Shown here: one piece after another, positions 14,095-16,324 of the stretch
Layout of the letters: every line of letters starts with the position of its first letter
Position numbering within the stretch: position 1 is the stretch's first letter
From: Desulfuromonadaceae bacterium UBA2294
GTDB lineage: Bacteria; Desulfobacterota; Desulfuromonadia; Desulfuromonadales; UBA2294
DNA length: 16,324 nucleotides
Direction of reading: 5' to 3'
NCBI GenBank assembly: GCA_002345625.1
Contig: DDWE01000129.1
Coordinates: 2,929-19,252 of the forward strand
Program-made: the position numbers and the translations under genes
The notes under the pieces: generated by a model
What the model was told of the DNA's origin: nothing
What the model saw: the letters and a program-made list of their open reading frames with translations, nothing else
Databases searched by the model: none

Positions 14095-14838
14095 TCATCC
14101 TGACGCTTCAGATTCCTCACGAACGACCAGCACATAGCCGTAATCTGCTCCATCTTCAGTTGTCAACGGAGACGAAGTCAGGCTGAGAAGGCGGGAAACA
14201 CCATCAGGTGCCAGATCCTCGATTCGATAAATCTCTCCCTCAAAACGGGAGCGGACAATGTCACAGAACTTCTTTAATGTTGCGAATTCGCGGCTGTCAC
14301 CAAGTTCATCGAAAGTCTTGCCGACAACAGCATCCTCGCACTGAAAAATCCGCCGGGCAGCGTCGTTCATTTCAACAATACGCAACTCTCGGTCGGTAAT
14401 AAAAATCCCCTCACGAGCACATCGAAACAACCCTTCCAGACGCAAGCGAAACGTCTCTTTCTCCTGTAACAATGCCTTGTGCTCAAGGGCCGCCCGTGCA
14501 ACACGCAACAGGTTTTGCTGCTGTACTGGTTTCGGGATATAATCAAAAGCCCCGTAGCGCACCGCCTCAGCAGCGGTTTCAACGTCCGGAGCACCGGTGA
14601 TCATGACCACCAGGCAGGGCAAACCTTTCTGCCGGACTTCACGCAGGATATCCAGCCCGCTCTCCCGCCCGAGGAGAATGTCGAGAAAAACCAGATCAAA
14701 ATTCTGCTGCGCCAACAAATCGCGCCCCTCCTGAAGACTGCCGACTGTCGTGACCTGATACCCCTCATCACTGAGAAAACTTTTAAAGGTGTAGCGGATA
14801 TTCTCTTCATCATCAATCACCAGAATACGCGACAACAT
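14095..14838 (-). CDS. Response regulator: receiver domain plus PAS domain, no output domain
   Basis: The 247-residue cytoplasmic protein has an N-terminal receiver domain (about 3-120) with the acidic pocket Asp9/Asp10, phospho-acceptor Asp53 (VFLDILLG), Thr81 and Lys103 (PKPV). A linker helix of coiled-coil character follows (about 115-132), then a PAS domain (about 130-242) with REGIFITDRELRIVEMNDAARRIF and a C-terminal YVLVVREE strand. PAS domains bind small ligands or cofactors or mediate dimerisation. The protein stops right after the PAS domain: no histidine-kinase, HTH, AAA+, GGDEF or HD-GYP domain follows, and no in-frame or shifted continuation is visible downstream. The ATG is preceded by AGGAGG. 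It lies downstream of valS but has its own promoter, with the valS terminator between. The cognate kinase is not in the window. Confidence 0.88.
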   Translation of the reverse strand: MLSRILVIDDEENIRYTFKSFLSDEGYQVTTVGSLQEGRDLLAQQNFDLVFLDILLGRESGLDILREVRQKGLPCLVVMITGAPDVETAAEAVRYGAFDYIPKPVQQQNLLRVARAALEHKALLQEKETFRLRLEGLFRCAREGIFITDRELRIVEMNDAARRIFQCEDAVVGKTFDELGDSREFATLKKFCDIVRSRFEGEIYRIEDLAPDGVSRLLSLTSSPLTTEDGADYGYVLVVREESEASG

Positions 14839-14889
14839 GCAGCCTCCTAATTCAGCAGGTGAACAGTAGAAAGAATAGGTAATTCTTGA

Positions 14890-14899
14890 TTCTTAAGAA
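14890..14899. promoter_or_regulatory. Palindrome TTCTTAAGAA downstream of the receiver-PAS promoter
   Basis: This perfect 10-bp palindrome lies just past the -10 box on the minus strand, near the predicted start site. It could be a small operator, but the sequence is AT-rich and chance is plausible. Confidence 0.25.
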
Positions 14900-14902
14900 A
14901 TG

Positions 14903-14931
14903 AGATTAACGACCTTGGAAAAGGCTGTCAA
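14903..14931 (-). promoter_or_regulatory. Predicted sigma-70 promoter of the receiver-PAS gene
   Basis: On the minus strand a perfect TTGACA (complement of 14926-14931) and TAATCT (complement of 14903-14908) are exactly 17 bp apart. The predicted start near 14896 leaves a leader of about 58 nt. Confidence 0.7.
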
Positions 14932-14971
14932 CAATAACCTCTCAGGAAAAGACTGACAAGGTTGATATAAC

Positions 14972-15005
14972 AAAAAACGCCACATACGGGATTTCCGTAC
15001 TGGCG
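14972..15005 (-). terminator. Rho-independent terminator after valS
   Basis: Read on the minus strand, CGCCAGTACGG pairs with CCGTATGTGGCG, with one bulged G and one G-U pair, and six T residues follow (complement of 14972-14977). It lies 38 bp past the valS stop and separates valS from the receiver-PAS gene. Confidence 0.8.
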
Positions 15006-15042
15006 CCTTTGATTGTCAATAACAAGATAAAGCAGAGGAGGG

Positions 15043-16324
15043 TTAACGTATCGCGGCAATTTTTTCACGACTCTGTTGCAGAATTGCCAGTTTTTCCCGG
15101 GCCTCCTGCTGCTTACTACGATCTTTCTCCAGCACATCGGCCGGTGCATTGGCGACAAATTTGACATTAGAGAGTTTGCGATCAAAGAACTCGACGTCTT
15201 TTTGCACCTTGGCCATCTCCTTGTCCAAACGCTTGAGCTCTTCTTCAACATCAATCAGGCCGGCCAGAGGCAGAAGAATTTCGATATCGCCGGCAATCTG
15301 CGTGGCTGCCTGCTCAGGACGGACGATGCCGACTCCGATCTGCAAATCGTCGGTGCGGGCCAGGGAGCGGATATAGCCACGGCCCGATTCAAGGATCGCT
15401 AATGATGTGGCACTGCGACAGTCAAGCACGGCATTGACCAGACGACCAGGTGCCACATCCATCTCACCACGTACGTTACGAATGGCACGGATGACATCCA
15501 TGATCAGATCCATCTCAGCCGCGCCCGTTGCATCGACCGGCAAATTCCCCGCTTGCGGAAATGAACTCTGCATCAGATAGGTCGTCGGCCGCGTTCCAGG
15601 CAGAGCCTGCCAGATTTCCTCGGTGATAAAGGGCATAATCGGATGCAGCAAGCGCAACAACTGCTCGAGAACCAGATAGAGAACGGTCTGGGCACGGTGC
15701 CGCGCCGCCGCATCGTCACCGTAAAGGTCCTCCTTGACCAGCTCAATGTACCAATCGCAGAAGGCGTGCCAGGTAAAGGAATAAAGAGTCGATGCAGCAT
15801 CGTTGAATTTGTAGTCGGTCAACGACTGCTCAAGGCGCACGATTGTTTCATCAAGGCGGGTCAGAATCCAGCGATCCGCCGGTGAGAGGTTGAGTCCGTC
15901 CAGTGTTGCAGCTTGCGCATCGAACCCCTCAAGGTTCATCAGGGTAAAACGACTCGCATTCCAGAGTTTATTGGCGAAGTTGCGATATCCGGCAATGCGG
16001 TCGGTCGACAGTTTGATGTCGCGACCCATGGCGGCAAAAGAGGTCAGGGTAAAACGGAAAGCATCAGCACCGTACTCATCGATAATGTGTAGCGGGTCAA
16101 TGACATTCCCTTTACTCTTGCTCATCTTCTGCCCCTGGGCATCACGAACCAGAGCGTGGATATAAACATCCTTGAACGGGACGGCGTCCATGAACTTCAG
16201 CCCCATCATCATCATCCGGGCAACCCAGAAGAACAGGATGTCAAAACCAGTGACCAGACATGAGGTCGGATAGAACTTGGCCACAGTCGCGGTCTGTTGC
16301 GGCCAGCCCATGGTCGAAAACGGC
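15043..16324 (-). CDS. valS: Valyl-tRNA synthetase, C-terminal part (5' end outside window)
   Basis: This class I synthetase charges tRNA-Val with valine. About 427 residues are visible, roughly the second half of a typical protein of about 880. The open frame continues to the window edge, where the residues before the first Met read PFST, matching the family segment LWPFSTLGWP, so the gene is cut by the window rather than starting there. Present are TGFDILFFWVARMMMMG, the ATP-site motif KMSKSKGNVIDP, the anticodon-binding helical domain (FCDWYIELVKEDLYG) and a C-terminal coiled-coil arm (LKRLDKEMAKVQKDVEFFDRK) that contacts the tRNA. The HIGH motif and most of the editing domain lie outside. 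A terminator follows the stop. Confidence 0.95.
   Translation of the reverse strand, partial: PFSTMGWPQQTATVAKFYPTSCLVTGFDILFFWVARMMMMGLKFMDAVPFKDVYIHALVRDAQGQKMSKSKGNVIDPLHIIDEYGADAFRFTLTSFAAMGRDIKLSTDRIAGYRNFANKLWNASRFTLMNLEGFDAQAATLDGLNLSPADRWILTRLDETIVRLEQSLTDYKFNDAASTLYSFTWHAFCDWYIELVKEDLYGDDAAARHRAQTVLYLVLEQLLRLLHPIMPFITEEIWQALPGTRPTTYLMQSSFPQAGNLPVDATGAAEMDLIMDVIRAIRNVRGEMDVAPGRLVNAVLDCRSATSLAILESGRGYIRSLARTDDLQIGVGIVRPEQAATQIAGDIEILLPLAGLIDVEEELKRLDKEMAKVQKDVEFFDRKLSNVKFVANAPADVLEKDRSKQQEAREKLAILQQSREKIAAIR

Noticed and set aside
1..16324. CRISPR arrays, IS elements, tRNA genes, prophage or toxin-antitoxin genes
   Set aside because: Looked for on both strands; no regular repeat array, transposase, cloverleaf with CCA end, or recognisable defence or toxin motif was found.

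Overview
The window looks like a chromosomal core-metabolism segment from an anaerobic member of the Desulfuromonadales/Geobacterales group (Geobacter- or Desulfuromonas-like). Three things suggest this: a monomeric NADP-type isocitrate dehydrogenase and a malate dehydrogenase sit directly upstream of a four-subunit ferredoxin-dependent 2-oxoacid oxidoreductase; the AspRS has the non-discriminating signature; and the HisRS carries a cysteine-rich insertion. The assignment rests on gene content and remembered family features, not on a database search. Nothing looks recently transferred: there is no insertion sequence, phage gene, CRISPR array, tRNA or rRNA.

Layout. 1-151: the 3' end of an adenylate/guanylate cyclase gene. 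227-4108 (+): hisS, aspS and a LysM lipoprotein gene; aspS has its own predicted promoter with a perfect 14-bp palindrome at the start site. 4158-4192: a terminator whose T-run ends one base before the -35 box of the next promoter. 4194-7649 (+): icd and mdh, with a triple GTATAC element in the promoter, a hairpin between the two genes and another after mdh. 7856-10662 (+): korDABC, tightly packed and closed by a strong terminator. 10682-12555 (+): inorganic pyrophosphatase, a short TrmO/TsaA-type tRNA methyltransferase and a beta-carbonic anhydrase, closed by a hairpin that overlaps the end of the convergent fbp gene. 12554-13561 (-): class I fructose-1,6-bisphosphatase, divergent from a small charged helical protein of unknown function (13635-14012, +). 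14095-14931 (-): an orphan receiver-PAS response regulator. 15043-16324 (-): the 3' part of valS with its own terminator, running off the window.

How it fits together. Icd, Mdh and the Kor complex are consecutive or near-consecutive TCA-cycle enzymes. In acetate-oxidising anaerobes Kor passes electrons to ferredoxin and can also run reductively to make 2-oxoglutarate. Pyrophosphatase pulls biosynthetic and activation reactions forward, carbonic anhydrase supplies bicarbonate for carboxylations, and FBPase is the committed gluconeogenic step, so the neighbourhood suits a cell that builds sugars from C2-C4 acids. Three aminoacyl-tRNA synthetases flank it. I found no clear new multi-gene system. 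The best leads are the operator-like sequences at the icd and aspS promoters, the receiver-PAS protein without an output domain, and the unknown charged helical protein.
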